Shown here piece by piece: positions 3,913 through 5,404 of a stretch of DNA of 5,404 nucleotides. Made by a program: the position numbers and the translations under genes. How positions within the stretch are numbered: the stretch's first letter is position 1; the number at the start of each line of letters is the position of its first letter. The stretch covers positions 1 through 5,404 of the forward strand of contig JAOAPJ010000307.1 in NCBI GenBank assembly GCA_025462805.1, given 5' to 3'. Origin of the DNA: Acidobacteriaceae bacterium. Its GTDB lineage: Bacteria > Acidobacteriota > Terriglobia > Terriglobales > Acidobacteriaceae. The notes beneath the pieces were generated by a model. It had not been told where the DNA came from, did no database searches, and worked only from the letters and a program-made list of their open reading frames with translations.

Positions 3913-5404
3913 CCCCTGCCTGCCAGCCCTGCTCCCGCTTCGCGGCCGACGCCAGCCAGCCCAGATCGAAGCCAAACTGTGCCATCCGCGCATCGCCGCG
4001 GAAGTCCATCTCCGGTCGATACTCGTCGCTTGGCTGGTGATATCGCTCCGCTGTGTACTGCTTCATCTGGCCTTCGCCCCAGCTCTCATCATGGCCCGCG
4101 AACAGCGTCCCCTGGCCGATAGAAAACGCGGGTATGCCGTAGCGTGCAAGGGAGAAGTGGTCCGAACGATAGTAGTGGCCCGCCGATGGGAACTGGTCCG
4201 GCTGGATGGTCAACTGGAACGCCTTCGCCACGCTCTCCACCGTCGGGTAGAACGTGGTCCGCTCGGCGCCCGACACCTCCGTCGATGTCGGCAGCCCGAC
4301 CGGCAGCAGCATGTCGTAGTTCAGGTCCAGCGTCAGGTCCTTCTGCGGCACCGGCGCATGCATCCCCAGATACTCTGACCCCAGCAGCCCCTGCTCCTCC
4401 GCCGTCACTGCAGCGAAGTAGACCCGATGCGGCGGAGGTGCGCCTGCCTTCGCAGCATCCGCATACGCGCGCGCAATCTCCAGCAGGATCCCGCACCCCG
4501 TCGCGTTATCCGCCGCGCCGTTGTAGATATTGTCTCCCGGCGCATTCTTGTCCATGCCCAGGTGATCGAAGTGCGCGGTGTACAGCACCGCCTGCTCCGG
4601 CCCCGCTCTCTTCGGCGCGACCATCCCAATCACATTCTCGGAATCGAAGCTCCGCTTCTCGCTGACAATGTGCGCCTTCAGCCGCCAGTCCAGCTCGCGC
4701 GACACATGCCGCTGCCCCGCCTCGGAGATCAGCGCGTCGATGTCGGAGCCCGCAGACTGCGCCAGCTTGTCCGCGATGTCATGCTGGATCCAACTCGCCG
4801 CCTGCAGCTTCGCCAGCGGATCGCCTACCAGATAGCTCTTCTCCCCCGACCACGATGTTCGCACCACCTGCCACGGATAGCTGGCCAGGTCCTCGCGATG
4901 GATAATCAATGCGCCCACCGCGCCCTGCCGCGCCGCCTCTTCGAACTTGTATGTCCAGCGCCCGTAGTAAGTCAGCGCCTTGCCCTTGAAGAAGGCATCG
5001 CGGTCGGACGGCGGCTCATTCACGATGATCAGCACCACCTTGCCCCGCACGTCCACGCCCTTGTAGTCGTTCCAGTCATACTCCGGCGCGTTGATGCCAT
5101 AGCCGACAAACACCACCGGCGCATCGATATCGGCTGCCGCGGCGCCGGTCTGGTTATTCGTCACAAAATCGGTGCCATACTTCAGGGTCAGCGGTTCGCC
5201 GCTCTTGGGCACCAGTTGAAAGCTGCTCTTGTCAGCCACCGTGTGCACCGCATACAGCGGCACCTTCTGGTACCAGGACCCCTTGTCTCCCGCCGGCGTC
5301 AGTCCATACGCCGCGAACTGGTCCGAGATGTACTTCGCCGCGAGATGATCGCCCTGCGTGCCCGGCCCGCGCCCCTCCAGCTTGTCATCGGCCAGATATT
5401 TCAC
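3869..5404 (-). CDS. M28-family zinc peptidase with PA domain (N-terminus outside window)
   Basis: This is a co-catalytic zinc exopeptidase (aminopeptidase-like), probably secreted or periplasmic as is usual for the family; its signal sequence would lie beyond the window. 511 residues are visible and the frame is open at the edge; the edge GTG is probably internal. The order is an N-terminal cap (YLADDKLEGRGPGTQG), a protease-associated domain inserted at about 75-235 (VVFVGYGINAPEYDWNDY, VRGKVVLIIV), then the catalytic domain. By analogy with Streptomyces griseus aminopeptidase, zinc ligands are His278 (TAHFDHLG), bridging Asp299 (GAADNATG), Glu337, Asp364 (LNYDML) and His456 (YHQPSDEY). Glu336 of AEEQG is the general base. 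The set is complete, so it should be active; specificity cannot be read from sequence. A PA domain often helps bind substrate. The 3' end overlaps the next gene, suggesting an operon of two exported proteins. Confidence 0.93.
   Translation of the reverse strand: MKYLADDKLEGRGPGTQGDHLAAKYISDQFAAYGLTPAGDKGSWYQKVPLYAVHTVADKSSFQLVPKSGEPLTLKYGTDFVTNNQTGAAAADIDAPVVFVGYGINAPEYDWNDYKGVDVRGKVVLIIVNEPPSDRDAFFKGKALTYYGRWTYKFEEAARQGAVGALIIHREDLASYPWQVVRTSWSGEKSYLVGDPLAKLQAASWIQHDIADKLAQSAGSDIDALISEAGQRHVSRELDWRLKAHIVSEKRSFDSENVIGMVAPKRAGPEQAVLYTAHFDHLGMDKNAPGDNIYNGAADNATGCGILLEIARAYADAAKAGAPPPHRVYFAAVTAEEQGLLGSEYLGMHAPVPQKDLTLDLNYDMLLPVGLPTSTEVSGAERTTFYPTVESVAKAFQLTIQPDQFPSAGHYYRSDHFSLARYGIPAFSIGQGTLFAGHDESWGEGQMKQYTAERYHQPSDEYRPEMDFRGDARMAQFGFDLGWLASAAKREQGWQAGDEFEAPRKKSMSGQ
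3919..3924 (-). promoter_or_regulatory. Ribosome binding site deciding the start of the exported unknown protein
   Basis: On the - strand the sequence GGCAGG ends 6 nt before the ATG at 3912, close to the AGGAGG consensus with one mismatch. It lies inside the 3' coding part of the M28 peptidase gene. This spacing favours the ATG at 3912 over the upstream ATG at 3993. Confidence 0.5.

Noticed and set aside
4144..4665. A 173-codon + strand frame opposite the M28 peptidase
   Set aside because: It is Pro/Ser/Ala/Arg-rich antisense shadow; the - strand carries a complete set of M28 zinc ligands.
1..5404. CRISPR arrays, tRNA or rRNA genes, transposases, defence or phage genes
   Set aside because: None was seen on either strand. 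Nearly all of the window is covered by five conventional protein genes.

Overview
The window is GC-rich, with coding third positions dominated by C and G. It reads like a chromosomal segment of an acidobacterium, probably of the Terriglobia/Acidobacteriaceae type. That placement rests on the look of the proteins: the trpA to chorismate mutase order, the style of the short AroQ protein, a secreted protein of a type I associate with acidobacteria, and a large PA-domain M28 peptidase. It is an inference from memory, not a database result.

Layout, left to right. The + strand begins inside trpA (tryptophan synthase alpha chain, 5' end outside the window). Twelve bases later comes a small AroQ-type chorismate mutase. 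These two probably form the tail of a tryptophan/aromatic amino acid operon. A 209-base spacer follows, holding a perfect 14-bp tandem duplication and an imperfect 20-bp palindrome. Next, still on +, is a 658-residue KimA-family potassium transporter (APC superfamily, 12 predicted membrane segments plus a cytosolic C-terminal domain). The spacer suggests it is its own transcription unit. The right half is on the - strand: a large secreted-type M28 zinc peptidase with a PA domain (N-terminus outside the window), then a small exported protein of unknown function whose start lies inside the 3' end of the peptidase gene. The small gene runs tail-to-tail into kimA, and the two coding ends overlap by 38 bases with no visible terminator between them.

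Functionally the window joins three unrelated jobs: aromatic amino acid biosynthesis (TrpA makes indole for TrpB; chorismate mutase diverts chorismate towards Phe/Tyr), potassium uptake, and extracytoplasmic peptide hydrolysis. The gene order alone does not support a new multi-gene system.

The most unusual signal is inside trpA. Relative to the E. coli protein there is an in-frame insertion of about 21 residues (about nt 277-339) next to the TrpB-facing loop. Its DNA is made of two consecutive inverted repeats bracketed by an A5 and a T5 tract. It looks like a small palindromic element inserted in a coding gene, or a terminator-like structure, rather than ordinary coding sequence. A 13-bp tandem duplication in the same gene, an acidic insertion in the KimA cytosolic domain and the two gene overlaps are secondary points.
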